Source of the DNA: Pithys albifrons albifrons | Taxonomy: Eukaryota; Chordata; Aves; Passeriformes; Thamnophilidae | Assembly (NCBI RefSeq): GCF_047495875.1 | Contig: NC_092463.1 | Location: 4,163,057 to 4,227,056, forward strand | Length of the DNA: 64,000 nt | Direction: 5' to 3' | Shown here: piece by piece, positions 45,692 through 57,359 of the stretch | Layout of the letters: each line of letters begins with the position of its first letter | How positions within the stretch are numbered: the stretch's first letter is position 1 | Translations under genes and position numbers: made by a program | Notes under the pieces: model-generated | Seen by the model: only the letters and a program-made list of their open reading frames with translations | What the model was told of the DNA's origin: nothing | Databases searched by the model: none

Positions 45692-46379
45692 CCAGTAAAA
45701 TAGTGGACATTGAGGATCCACAGCTTTCCTTGGGCTCTGGAGCAAAACTAGCTCCATAAAAACTGGGGGTTTTGCTGTAGCAAAGACTTTCTAGAGTCAC
45801 TCCATGGCCAAACACCTTCCAGCATCCTGGCCTTGAACCTGCTGCTCCCACTGGGTGTGACTTTGGGTATATTGGGTGTTTGCAAAAGTGGTACCAGGAA
45901 AAATAGAACTGAAAATCACGTCATCTTCATGACCTGTTTTGGAAACAGCCATGTGGTTTCCAGGCACTCCTATCTCCGAGGGGCCAAAGGACACACTGCT
46001 CCCTGTCCCTGTGTTTGTCACACAGACCTGATAAAATAGCCCTTGATTGCTAATTTCTCTTCTGGGTTTTCCTCTGGGTCCCTTATCAGGACGGCAGATA
46101 AGATAATGTGAGGCTGAGAGAGTGGATATGTCAGATAAAAAAAATAAATAAATACTTTGCCTCACAAGTCGCCTCCTGCATCCATGAATTTGCTGCAGCA
46201 ACTGCTGAGATGCCTTTTTCCCTTCTCCAATTTTTTTTTTTTACAAAGTAATGATCTGTTCCTGATGGGAACAAAATCAGAAAGCTGGAGATGAAAACAT
46301 TGTTGTTTATGAAAATACCCATCAAACAGCTGCTGTCTGGCTGCTGCCCAGCAGGGTCAGGCGTGGGGCTGAAGGCGCT
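45692..46379. other. Intergenic, nothing recognised
   Basis: Unique-looking DNA. No gene or repeat recognised. Confidence 0.4.
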
Positions 46380-46520
46380 CTGTGGCTGAGGGACTGCATT
46401 GCAGTTCCCGGCCGGTTCCAGCGCCGGGAATACGCTCCAGTGATTCGGATGGAGCAGCGGCTACACATCGACCCTCCGCCACCCCGAGCTGCTGCTCACG
46501 TCCCCTCTGCCACGGATTAT
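46380..46520. other. Small CpG-rich patch
   Basis: About a dozen CpGs in 140 bp (CCGGCCGG, GCGCCGGG, CATCGACCCTCCGCC), against very few in neighbouring DNA. No transcript can be inferred. Confidence 0.5.
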
Positions 46521-46673
46521 GTGCCTGGACCTGGGGAAAAGGACCACCAGCATCTCCTGAACTCCATCCAAGCTGAAAACCGGTCAGGATTTCTTAGCTC
46601 AGGCCTGAGACCTCTCAGCACATTCCCCTTTGGCTGTTGGTTTATGGGAATTGCCTGTTTTACTCCATCACTG

Positions 46674-46941
46674 TGCTGGGCAGCCTGTTCCAATGCCTGA
46701 GCACCCTTTCAGTCAAGAAATTTTTCCTAATATTCCATCTAAACCTCCCCTGGAGCAACGTGAGGCCATTTCCTCTTGGCATGTTCCTTGTACCCTGGAT
46801 CTGAGCCTGACCCTCCCCAGCTCCCTCCTCCTGGCAGGGAGTTGCAGAGAACAAGAAGGTCCCTCCTGAGCCTCCTTTTCTCCAGGCTAAGCCCTCCCAG
46901 CTCCCTCAGATCCTCCTCATCAGAGTTGTGCTCCAGCCCCT
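46674..46941 (-). mobile_element. CR1 LINE fragment, older copy
   Basis: GTGCTGGGCAGCCTGTTCCA, TTCCATCTAAACCTCCCCTG and CTTTTCTCCAGGCTAAGCCC. The 3' tail is missing at left, and a second CR1 3' end begins immediately at right, so the two are adjacent or nested. Confidence 0.82.
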
Positions 46942-47425
46942 TAGAATCATAGAATCATGGAATCATCTGGGTTGGAACAGACCTCTGAGATCATCAAGTC
47001 CAACCCTTGATCCAACCTCGCTATAATTACCAGATCATGGCACACAGTGCCACGTCCAGTCTCATCTTTAAAACCTGCAGGGATGGTGAGTCCACCCCGT
47101 CTCTGGGCAGGCTATTCCAATGCCTGACCACTCTCTCTGTAAAGAATTTCTTTCTGATATCCAACCTAAACCACCCCCGGCAGAGTTTAAAGCCCGTGCC
47201 CTCTTGTTCCACTGCTGGTTGCCTGAGAGAAAAGACCAATCCCCACCCGGGTCACCTTCCCCAGCTCCGTTCCCTTCTCTGGACACGGTCCAGCCCCTTA
47301 AAGTCTTTTTTGTACTGAGGAGCCCAAAACTGATCCCGGGATTCGAGGTGTGACTTCACTAGTGCCCAGGGATGATAATCCCTTTCCTGTTCCTTCTGGC
47401 CACGCTGTTGCTGATACCGAAGATG
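46942..47425 (-). mobile_element. CR1 LINE, 5'-truncated, diverged
   Basis: AATCATAGAATCATGGAATC, GTTGGAACAGACCTCTGAGA, ATTCCAATGCCTGACCACTC, and a 5' part reading CTTCTGGCCACGCTGTTGCT. More diverged than the 43480 copy. Confidence 0.88.
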
Positions 47426-47429
47426 CTCC

Positions 47430-47710
47430 AGAGGCCGCGGTGAGCAGCGTGTGTGGGATAACACATCCGGGATAACATGTCGGGATAACGCTGCCAACCC
47501 ACAGCTCTTCCCGAAACGCCTTCTCATGCCCTGCTAAAGCCGGGCCGTGCTGCACAGTGCCCCGCAGTGATGCCCCAAAGCCGTGCCCGGCCCCCAGGGG
47601 TGCAGGGGAAGGGTCAGGGGGACTGCGCTGCGGCTGCCCGGGCTCCTCCATCCCTGAGCGCTGCTGCCATCTAATGCCCGCGGCCGGAGGTTCGGGCATC
47701 ACCCGGGACT
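47430..47710. other. CpG-rich patch
   Basis: About 20-25 CpGs in 280 bp (GCCGCGG, CCCGCGGCCGG, AAAGCCGGGCCG). It is the densest CpG region in the downstream part of the window and has no associated coding exon. Confidence 0.5.
47455..47490. repeat. Three tandem GGGATAAC units
   Basis: GGGATAAC starts at 47455, 47469 and 47482, giving periods of 14 and 13 bp, directly beyond the 5' end of the CR1. Confidence 0.75.
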
Positions 47711-48043
47711 AAACACCTAGGACGGATTTTGGGAGCTGAGAGGAGAAGAATGACTCCGTTTCTTTAAGAGGTGTTGTTTCCACAAGGAAATGATGCTCCT
47801 TTGACAAGCAGCAGCCTCGGGAATCTTATGGATAACGGAGAGTAGTGGGAGTATCCAAGCAGGGATGAGGGGTAGCCTGGGATGCTTTTAGTTACAGGTT
47901 GATCCTTTTAGCTGAGCACACCTAAAAATTGCTGGGAAAACACCCTCCAGCTCACCACAGCCAGGACTTCTGTCCTTCAGAAGCTGCTCCTCTTCCCTGG
48001 CCTTTTTCTGCCATGGAGGTAGAGTTGATTTCTTGGATAGAAT
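47711..48043. other. Intergenic, nothing recognised
   Basis: No gene or repeat recognised. Confidence 0.4.
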
Positions 48044-48138
48044 CATATCATGGAATCCCAGAGTAGTTTGGGTTTGAAGGGACCTTGAAGAACACCTCAT
48101 TCCAACCTCCTGCCATGGGCAGGAACAACTTCCACGAG
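48044..48138 (-). mobile_element. CR1 3' end fragment
   Basis: ATCATGGAATCCCAGAGTAG, GGGACCTTGAAGAACACCTC and CCATGGGCAGGAACAACTTC. Confidence 0.83.
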
Positions 48139-50234
48139 ATGGTGACTGGGATGATGGGCTGGGTGGGAGCTCTGAGTATAAAGACGGGAGTTTTTTCAAG
48201 CCAGCTCTTCATTCATCTCTGTATTCAAATATTGCTTCTGCCTGTAATAATTTTTTGTTTATTTAGTACTCGCTGAAGTGCTTGGGGCAGATTCCTTCCT
48301 CTGTGTCACTTCTTCAGAGGGTTATTTTGTCCATATTTTTTTTATATCACAATTATCATTCACCAAAGTGAAATGGATTAAAATGAATGTGAAATGAATT
48401 AAAAGCCAGGTGCTGTCCTGCCCCAAAAGACCCTCAAAATGGGGTCTATTTAACTCCTGAAGATCTTCCAAGGGATTTTGGTGATTTCACCAGCAGTGAC
48501 TTTACCTTTCCATGGAGGATGCAGAGAACATGAGATCTGCATGGCTGGACACAAAGAAATGCAGTGTTTGGAGGGCACAACATGTGGGAGGGCCTCTGTC
48601 CTTTGGAAAGGTGCTGCTCAGTGCTGGGACAGAGGCCCTGGGGGTGAGGTGGGCAGGGATGAAGGTGCTGATGCATCTGAGGCTGATGGGCCACATGCTC
48701 ATGGGACTCACCCAAGGAGCTTCCTAATGACTGTGCTGAAAATCAAGGCTACATTTTCTTTATTTATCACAAAGAATTTTACCTCTGTGCAGGTCATGAT
48801 GCTCCTGGTGGGAACTCCTGGGCCTCCTGCCAGGCAGTGTGACCCCAGTTTGATGCTGAAGTTCATGCAATTGGGCATCAAACCAGTTTGTGGCCTGCAG
48901 ACTTTATCCCAGGTAGGAGATAAACCTTTTTTCCTTTATTTTTCCTTTACTACTCCAAAGACCTCATCTGCACACGCATGTTTGGTGGCCACAGGTCATC
49001 CATCCTGTCTCTGGCTCTTCTTTTGTACCTTCTGCCAGGATACCTTCTTTTATATCTTTGCCCATCTCTTTGGATCAGCCCAATATAAGTGGTTTTCTCT
49101 AAGATTTGATGAGCTGATGCTTATAATTTGAGGATGAAAGCTCTTTGTGAAGGGATGGGGAACTGGGGACTCCTGTCCTCTGCAAGGACTTGTCACACCA
49201 TGCAAAGGGGACTTCTGAGAGGGGACAGCTGTGTTTGTAGAGAGCTGTAGGGGTCAAACTGGGTAACTCTCTGCCCTGGTGCTCAACAGGACCTGGCCAA
49301 GGCTCCCTGGTGCCTTGTCCTCTCCCAGCAGGCTCTTGGCCACAGCCACTGCTCTGTGCAAAGAGATTAGGTAACACCAGCTCTGTGTTTGGGGTCTGAG
49401 TGCTGCTTTCAATTTAGCTTAACTCGCTGAGGAATTGACTTAAACTAGATTGATATAAGCCACTCTTAAAAGATTTAAGCCCCATCGTAAGAGGATGTGC
49501 TCATGGGTTTACACTGTATTAACCCAGGCTTTTAAATAACAGCTCCAGGCTAGGTCTATACTTGGGTTCTACACCAAATTGTGGCAGCTCAGGCCTGCCT
49601 GGTTTTTTAACTGAATCAGTGAAAACTGTTCGTGTGGATTCCCTTACACTGATGGTGAATTGTCTCACAGTGGGATAACTCTGGGAGTCATCCAGCTCTC
49701 CCAAGAGTGGGAATGAGGAGGGTTGCATGTTCAAAGGGAGGAGAGTTTGGAAACTCAGGTAGTGCTTCATGTATTTTAAGCAGTGTGAAGAAGAAAGGAA
49801 CCAAAATTTCAATTAAAATAAAAAATTAACCCCTTTCACTTCTTCCATCAGGCTCTGAAAAGGAGGGAGGGCAGAGATATCCCCCTTCATGGGGCAGACA
49901 GGACACTTGGCTGGGCTGGAGCAGCAAATCCTGAGGGGTTGGTTTCCACGTGGTTTCCCATTTAAAACCCCGTGATTTTGGCTAACACTTATTTTATAAC
50001 AATGTGCCCATCACTGTGCCAGCACCTTGCCCTTCTCACAGCTCTGGCTGTTGGTCCCACATCAGGGGAAAGCAGCTCTCAGCTGCAAAACAGCAAGTTT
50101 TGGCTAATCCCTCTCCTAGCACAGAATATCCCTTGCACAAACCCGCCGCTGCTTTCTAATGGTATTAATAATTCTCCCTTTATTTCTCACTCAAACACTC
50201 TTGGAAGGATCATCCAATTTAAATCACAGCTTCT
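48139..50234. other. Intergenic; one 217-codon open frame of doubtful meaning
   Basis: An ATG-started frame at 48478-49131 (+) is the longest here outside repeats, but its product resembles no family that I know and mixes low-complexity stretches with hydrophobic runs. No promoter, RNA gene or repeat recognised. Confidence 0.35.
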
Positions 50235-50640
50235 CTAGTTAGCGTGTGTCACCACGAGAGGGCAATAAATCATCTAATTACAGTGATGGAGCCGGTGTCC
50301 TTTCACAAAGCCACCCATGATGAACTTAAATGGATTTTAAACATTAATATAATAGGCATTTAGTAAAGAATGGGAAGGAAAAAGAACATTTTAAACAAGC
50401 CAGCAGGTTCCCCTGAATGTATTTGGGATGCGGGGCTTGGATTGGCCACCAAAACCCATCCTGATGTGCAGCTCAAGGCTGGAATTAAAACAGGGGAAGG
50501 GCGTCCTGCCTCTTTGAGATGCTAATTCAGGTAAAAGCTCGTTCTGAGCAGTGCAGACGTACTGACCCTAATGATTCGGAGCTATTTGGAGAGCTAATGG
50601 AGGGTTACTAATTGCAAAGCATATCAATCTCATAAAAAGT
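50235..50640. promoter_or_regulatory. Candidate conserved non-coding block with CTCF site
   Basis: Repeat-free, AT-rich DNA with a CTCF-like motif at 50252-50264, CATCTAATTACAGTGATGG just beyond it, and ATTAATATAATAGGCATTTA further on. A second AT-rich part (50520-50640) contains CTAATTCAGG and CTAATGATTCGG. Confidence 0.45.
50252..50264 (+). promoter_or_regulatory. CTCF-binding-site-like motif
   Basis: CCACGAGAGGGCA fits the CTCF core (CCACNAGRKGGCA-type) at nearly every informative position. Orientation is + strand. Confidence 0.6.
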
Positions 50641-51486
50641 GAAAGAAGATGGTTCCTTACTTGACTGTCCTGGGGGATGTCTGGGGGCTCCCTGGTCCTG
50701 TCCTGAGCCATCCACTGGCTCCACATGCCAAAATGTTCTGCTACATCCAAGCTAAGGCTTGGCCCCAAGAAAGCCAAGGAAAAGCCACTTTAACCCCCAG
50801 GCTGATGCTGTCAGGAACAGGGATGGAAAGCCTGGCACTCTGAACCACAGCCACTCTAACCCAAGGGTGTACTTTTGCTCTAAAAGTGTCCCACTCCTTG
50901 TTTTATCCCACAGGAGGAGGCAGCAGGGTCCTTGTGAGGGTTTTGTGGCTCCTGCTGTCAAGTCCTCCCATAGTGGTGGCATGAGAGATGGTTCTCACCT
51001 CTTGTGGGATGAGCGCTTGGAGTGACCTTGGCTGGTTGCTGGTTGGGAACTTCTTGAGGGGTAAGGATGGAAGATGTCCCTGAGTCCCCCAACTTTGGTG
51101 AAGTCTTGTCTTGGCATTCTCTGAGGGCAGTCCCACCTCCTCAAGATCCTCATGTTCCCAGTCTTCCCAGCTTCCAGATGCTAACAGGGTACCTACCCTG
51201 GAGGAAGGATTGGCTGTTAAGAGGTTTTGGGTTTTTTTTGAGTGATGCAAAACAATTTCTGGGATATTTGGGTAATTTAATCTCTTCCATTTGCCTTCCC
51301 ATGCTTGTTTGGATGAGGCACCGAGCTGGTACACCTGCCCTCTGTCTTGCCTGGACATGGGGAGGGACCAGAGATTCTCCACAGGAATCCAAAATTATCC
51401 TGATGAATCAGGGTCAGCTGCAAGTTCTTAAAGCCCAGGGCTTCTGGGTACAGTTAGGAGGGAAAAATTAGAGACATAAGCCCGGC
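50641..51486. other. Intergenic, nothing recognised
   Basis: Open frames on both strands (for example minus 50903-51382) have no recognisable product. Confidence 0.4.
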
Positions 51487-51758
51487 AGTCAGCAACAGGA
51501 CAAGGGGGCACAGGCTCAAGCTCTGCCAGGGGAAATTGAAGTTGGAGAGCAGAAAAAAAATCTTTCCAGGGAGAGTAATGAGACATTGGAATGGCCTACC
51601 CAGAGAGAGGGTGGATTCCCCATCCCTGGAGGTTTTGAAACTGAGCTTGGCTGTGACACTCAGTGCCATGATCTGGTAAAGGGACTGGAGCTGGACCAAG
51701 GGTTGGACTTGGTGATCTTGGAGGTCTTTTCCAACCCAATCCATTCTATGATTCTATG
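51487..51758 (+). mobile_element. CR1 LINE, 5'-truncated
   Basis: Begins at CAGTCAGCAACAGGACAAGG, continues through the ESRKK and MPRE-equivalent blocks and ends CCATTCTATGATTCTATG. Confidence 0.9.
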
Positions 51759-53014
51759 AAATGGAGAAGAGGTGGGGAAGCAGCAGCAGTGGGGGCTGGG
51801 TTGTGAAGTCAGAGCAAATCTCAACCTAAGGCTGATGTGACAGCAAAGGATGACTTATTGTGGGGATTTATTATGAAGAGAGTCACATGTGAGTCCTGGG
51901 AAGGAGCAGTTCTGCCTTGTGGGCTCTTACCAGGCACAAGGGGAAGCACCTTGTCCTGACTGGGGATTTAAAACATAGAAAGCAACTGGGAGATAGTCCA
52001 GAAGGGAGGAACTGAAATGAATAGTCCAGAGGGGAGGAGCAGAAGTGAACCTGGGCCATGGCTGGTGAGGGAAGATGGGCTATGAGCCTTCTGGAGTAGG
52101 AGTTGCCCAACCTGCTCCTTGGAGAAAGGTCAAAGCTGCACTGAAGACAAAACTGGTTTGATTTGGAAGAGCAGTGACATGAAGAGGGGACCATGTGCAG
52201 CTTCTGCCTTGGAGCTTCCCAGGACAAGGAGCTCCTGAGGAGGGATTGGGTCATTCAGACCTTCCCCACTTCATGGCCACCACTGGCAAAGCAAGGCTGA
52301 TGGAATGTCATTAGCTCCACCCTGGTGCCAGAGCAGGAGAGGACTGGGAAGTACCTCCGGAGGTCTCCTGCAGCTCTGCAAGTGGCTGAGCCCTGTTGCT
52401 TTGCACCAGGCTGGTGATTAGCCTTAAACCACAAGAAAAAGTGGTGAAGCCGACATTAATCTGCCAGTGAGACCCACAGCACAGCCAGCGCTTCAGAGCT
52501 GTGGGAGAACAGAGAAGCTGCCAGCAGGAGAAGGCTCTGGGACAGGACACACCTGCTGCAGGTGTTACTAGAGAGCAAAGGAAGCCTGTGATACACGTTC
52601 TCTTGCAAAATAAGGAGTTGGCACGAGCTGGGGGTCACCCTTTCCACAGCAAGTCCTAATGTAGAAATTTAATGAGATGGAGGTTATTGGGTTCATCTAT
52701 AGATTTATCCTCTGTGCAGATATCCATCCACCACGGGTGTCTGGGGCATCAGGGAGGTCACCTGGGTCCTCCTGGCAGCAATTTTCAGTCTCTTCCACTC
52801 GCATGAGCAGAGGAAAGGAGGAGGACAGTGTGGGTGAGATGTGGGTGATGGACACCCTGATCAGTTGTTTGCATCCATTCTGGGTGAATATTCCCTGGCC
52901 TTTCCCCCAGACCAGAACTGAGAAGGCTGTGAGAGCAAGTACAGTCCTGAATACATCAAGAAACAGGGGAGGAGAACCCGGAGACACAGAGCCCAGCCAA
53001 GTTCTGCACTGATT
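51759..53014. other. Intergenic, nothing recognised
   Basis: Unique-looking. No gene or repeat recognised. Confidence 0.4.
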
Positions 53015-53350
53015 TTTATAACTAATAAAGATCCGGTATAAATATGAGTTTGAAAGACCTCAAAGCTGATTAAATCTGTTTGATATTTGAGGGTTTCCTC
53101 CCCCTCCCTCCCTTTTGTTAAGGGACAGTCTCCTCCTTCAAAGTGAGTGATGGTCTAAAGTCGTAATGCCGATTATTGCTGAGATTCTCACACGAATGCG
53201 GTGGGGAGAGGGAGGGTGGGGGGAGAATAAAAATCCCTGTAGGGTGGTTTAAAGTCGGCGTGAGTAGTGTGTAATCTACCCAACAGGATTGATCCAGGTC
53301 AGGCATTAAAGGCTAAAATGGATTAAACAAAAGACATTCCCCCTTGTAAC
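53015..53350. promoter_or_regulatory. Candidate conserved non-coding element
   Basis: Repeat-free block with CTGATTAAATCTG, GTCGTAATGCCGATTATTGC, TTTAAAGTCGGCG and AATGGATTAAAC (a GGATTA OTX-type core). It lies directly upstream of a CpG-rich patch. Confidence 0.42.
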
Positions 53351-53434
53351 AAGAAGGAAAAACTTCAAAGGTGGGATTTGTTCTTGTTGTGACAAAGGAA
53401 GTGGATTTACCAAGTGCCTGGGGGCACACACCCC

Positions 53435-53615
53435 TCCGCGGCTTTCAATTTGCTCGAGTTGCTCTGAAGGAGCAGGACAAAATGCGTGGGGGTTTTCTCC
53501 GTGCGCTCCCGACGCTGCCGGGGCCCTCCCCGGGGGAAGAACGTCGGGATAAGAGGATCGGCTCGGAATCGCTTTTGCTTGTTTTGTTTTGTTCGCTCTT
53601 TAGGGCGAAAAAAGG
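53435..53615. other. Small CpG island-like patch
   Basis: About 17 CpGs in 180 bp (CCGCGG, GTGCGCTCCCGACG, AACGTCGGG, GGATCGGCTCGG), next to the 53015-53350 block. No start codon or coding exon that I can tie to it. Confidence 0.5.
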
Positions 53616-54904
53616 AAAAAAAAAAGAGGAGAAAAAACCAGAAAGGGCGGAGGGGTGTGGGGGGAAGCAACAAAAGGAGGGAGGTAAGGGAGAGTTGGTG
53701 GCACGTCAGAGGGAAATGTGGTGGTTGAGGATGGAGGGGACAGGTGGGACAAGTGTGGGCAGAGATGGGGAATGGGACCTTCAAAGCAAACAACACAAGG
53801 TTGTCCCAGACAGAGGAGAATGGAGGTGTGGGCGCTGGAAAAGGGCTGGTCCTGTCTTAAATACAGCCACCCTCTGAGTGGAGATGCCTTCTCCTCCTGC
53901 TCCTCACTGCTTATGGTTGGTGTGGATTGTCCCTGAGCAGTGGAATTGCAGCAGGGGGCACATCCCTTGTTCTGGGAAGGGAAGGGAACCTTCAGGCCAA
54001 CAAATCCCACCAGGCCCCCAGGTGAGTGTTACAGCCACTGGCTTTTGTGAGACCTGCACCCCACCAGGGGGGGATTAGTCTTTTCTTCCTTGTTCTTGAA
54101 CCCACTCCAGAGTGAAGCTAATTCTCCTCCCTGGCTGAGAAAAGGCACAGTGGCAGTAGGCATGGTGACAGCGGGGCATGGTGGCAACCAGGCTTGGCTG
54201 CAGTGGGTCCTGCTGCCTGGAATGTTGTTTTTCCCATCTTCTCCAGATCCTGTCACCACCACAGGGGACATGCTGTGGCTCTGACACCAAACACCTGCAC
54301 AACTCAGTGAAGAAGCTGGTAACACCCAAAACCTTTCCCAGCATTAAAGACTGAAATGCATCTGAGTCTGGAGCATCTCAAACTGGGCTGGACTAGGCTG
54401 TTGGGCAATCCTGAAAAGGTGCTGGATGGTGGGAGTGTGGTGGCTTCCATGCTCTCTGGTCCCTCTAATTGCTGGAATCCAAACTACAGAAAACCTGTGT
54501 CATTTTGAACTATTCCTTTAAGAGAACAAGCCCCATGGTGTAATCTGTGTGATCACAGCCAGGTTAAGTTGTGTGTCTCTGTGTCCCTGTGTGTGTACAA
54601 GTTTTCCACATTAAATCCAGGTTAATTCTGTTAGGAAGTGGATCCTCACCATTGTGCAGCACAGGGCTGCTGTATTTCTATCTAATTACCCAGGTAATGC
54701 AATTAGAGAATCGGGTCTAAGCTGATATCAAGAGGAGAGGTCCCCAGGTTTGCACAGCAACAGGCCTATGGTGATTAAATGTGCCACACTCAATTATTGG
54801 AATGTGAAAGCATCTTTGGGAAACTCCATCTCCACCCATGCCCATTCTCTGGAACAACCTGCAGATCTGAGCTCCAACTCACTTATTTGTGGACAGAGAA
54901 GTAC
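53616..54904. other. Intergenic, nothing recognised
   Basis: A purine-rich run (AAAAAAGGAAAAAAAAAAGA-type) lies at about 53609-53690. No gene or repeat recognised beyond that. Confidence 0.4.
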
Positions 54905-55195
54905 TTTACAAAGGTCTGGAGGGACAGGACAAGGGGGAATTGCTTCACACTAAGAGAGGGCAGGGTTAGATTGGATTTTAGGAAGCAATTCTTCCCTGTG
55001 AGAGTGGGCAGAGCCTGGCACAGGGTGCCCAGAGAAGCTGTGGCTGCCCCATCCCTGGAAGTGTCCAAGGTCAGGTTGGACAGGGCTTGGAGCAACTTGG
55101 GATAGTGGAAGGTGTCCCTGTCCATGGCAGGAAGTTGGAATTAGATGATGTCCAAGGTCCCTTCCAACCCAAACCATTCTGGGATTCCATGAACA
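54905..55195 (+). mobile_element. CR1 LINE, 5'-truncated
   Basis: GTCTGGAGGGACAGGACAAG, GAGCCTGGCACAGGGTGCCC, GAAGCTGTGGCTGCCCCATC and the terminus AACCATTCTGGGATTCCATG. Confidence 0.9.
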
Positions 55196-56205
55196 TGAGC
55201 TGCTTCTCCCAAGTGTCAGGCTGAGGAGCTGGGCATGGGCTGACTCATCCCTACAGGGACTTCTGCTTGAGCTCGGCATCCTCCTGAGACCTTCCTGGGA
55301 AGAGAGTGAGTCATTGGGATCACCCCTAGCTGGAAAGGACATTTGAGGACTGACTAGGATGAAATAATGCCAAAAAGGGTTCTCACAGTTACCAGAGAGC
55401 ACCTTTCCCTCCATTGCAGTGTGATTATTTCCTCAGAGGATGCCCAAATCCCTTTAAACACGAGTGTAAATGGTTCCTGTTGGGACGAAGACACATGATG
55501 AAGCTCTGGACCTCTTCACTGCAGCTCCAAAGGACCATCCCTGGCTTGAAGCTGTGCTGTGGCAGAGCAGTGAAGGTGAGGAGATGTGAAGGTACCACTT
55601 CATGCTTAAATTCTTCTGACCCAGGCAACAGTGGCTGGAGAGGGGTGGCTGATCCTCTTCTTCTCTAACACTGCTCTGGCTTATTGCATTTGTTAATTGT
55701 ATCTGTGCCAAGACTTAATGACAGTCTCATTTAATGGTAAATATTTCTGTTGGAAGCAGTTGTTGAGTGATTCCTGCTGTGTTTTGTGCAGCTCTGTCAC
55801 TCTCATGCCTTTTTATCCCTTCCTGAGAACTCTTCTTTGTGTCCTTCTGTCCCTGAGCAGTCAGGAGGCTTTGCTGGGGGTGTCACCACCATTCAGTCCT
55901 GGATGGGCAGACAGGGACATGGAGCGGTCTCTCTGCCAGGGCTCTGACTGCAAGATGTCCAACACAATGGCCCAGCCCAGTGTCCAGCCTGTTCCAGGTC
56001 ACTCCATCCCTCAGTGTGCCCCCTCTAAAATGGGAATGCTGCCACACGGTCCTTCTTTCTGCCTTCTTCAAGCAGAGGAGAAAGGACTGACACCCTACAG
56101 CCCATTAACATCCTCCCACACCATCTCTCTACAAAACTTTATATTTTGGGGTCTTCTTGGGAGGTCTCAATTTTAGATAAAGGTCCTGGAAGCATTTTCA
56201 TACAA
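55196..56205. other. Intergenic, nothing recognised
   Basis: No gene or repeat recognised. A + strand frame at 55697-56176 has no family resemblance. Confidence 0.4.
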
Positions 56206-56625
56206 AAGCATAGAATCATTTAGGTTGGAAGAGACCTCCAAGATCATTGAGTGCAACCTCTGACTGAGCACCACCTTTGCCAGCTGAGCCATAGCACTGA
56301 GTGCCATGTCCAGCTGTTTCTTGAACACCTGCAGAGATAGGGACTCCACCCTGAGCAGCCTGTTCTAATGCTTGACAGCTTTTTCCATGAAGAAAATCTT
56401 CCTGATGTCCAACCTGAACCTCCCCTGTCACAACTTGAGAATATGTCCCCTTGTCCTGTCGTTTGTTGCCTGGGAGAACAGCCTGGCCCCCACCTGACTA
56501 CAACCTTCTTTCAGAGAGTTGTAGAGATTTAGAAGGTCCCCCTGAGCCTCCTTCTCCTGAGGGTGAGCCCCCCCAGCTCCTTCAGCCACTCCTTGTAGGA
56601 CTTACTCTCCAGTTTTACATCTCAT
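56206..56625 (-). mobile_element. CR1 LINE, older subfamily
   Basis: ATAGAATCATTTAGGTTGGA, GAGACCTCCAAGATCATTGA, then CTTCCTGATGTCCAACCTGA and a 5' part CAGCTCCTTCAGCCACTCCT. It is clearly more diverged than the 43480-type copies. Confidence 0.88.
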
Positions 56626-57359
56626 GGCAGGGCAGTGGGCATGTGGTCGACCACATCAGCCCCAAATATGTCCCAGGTGGTCTCTCCTCATTCCCAGCTC
56701 ACTTGGTGCTTTGAAAATCTCCTCTACCTAAACCACTCATTGCACAACCTCTTTCTTTTCATCATCTCAGCACCCACTGACACACTGGGGGCACCATACA
56801 ACGTCCCAGTGGGGATTCCCAAGGGCTGGCAGCTCTTCCATCCTCTGTGACTCTCCCACCTCCTGCTCCTTCTCAGATTGCTCCAAAAACACACTGGGTT
56901 TTGTTTGGGTTTTAACAAACACCCTCTTGTTTGGTTTTCTTTTTCACCTTCCTGTTTTCCTCTCCCTTGGAATGGGCTTATGCACCCCACAAATTTGGCA
57001 CACTTTGAAAGAGATAAGGAGGAGTTTTGCATCTCCACAGGTGAGCTTTCTGCACTGGGTTCAGCAAGGAGCCCTTGCACACGGGGAAAACAGGCAGCTG
57101 GTTGTGCTCTGCCACCACCAAAGCTCCTGTTGGCACCAGGCATTCAGTGCAGTCAACTTGAAAAAGGGAGAAAACACATAAAAACCAAGCAAAGCGAAGG
57201 AGGTATCGAGTTCCTATGACAAGGGGCACTGAGGGAGCCCAGTGTTGGTGCTAAAAGAGCAGCTAAAAGACAGAAATGCTGGACACCACGGGGCACAGGA
57301 TGAGGAGATAATTCCCCCTGGCAGGAATATGCCATCTGTGAAAACCCATTTGGGCTGTT
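56626..57359. other. Intergenic, nothing recognised
   Basis: No gene or repeat recognised. Confidence 0.4.

Noticed and set aside
47652..47668. Second CTCF-like motif on the minus strand (CTGCCATCTAATG)
   Set aside because: Matches only part of the core and lacks the expected GG/CC flank.
48478..49131. 217-codon open frame outside repeats
   Set aside because: No family resemblance, no clear splice context, and a length reachable by chance in 64 kb. Not called as a gene without transcript or conservation data.
53371..53877. 168-codon open frame starting near the CpG-rich patch
   Set aside because: Lysine/arginine-rich because it runs through a purine-rich tract; nothing recognisable.
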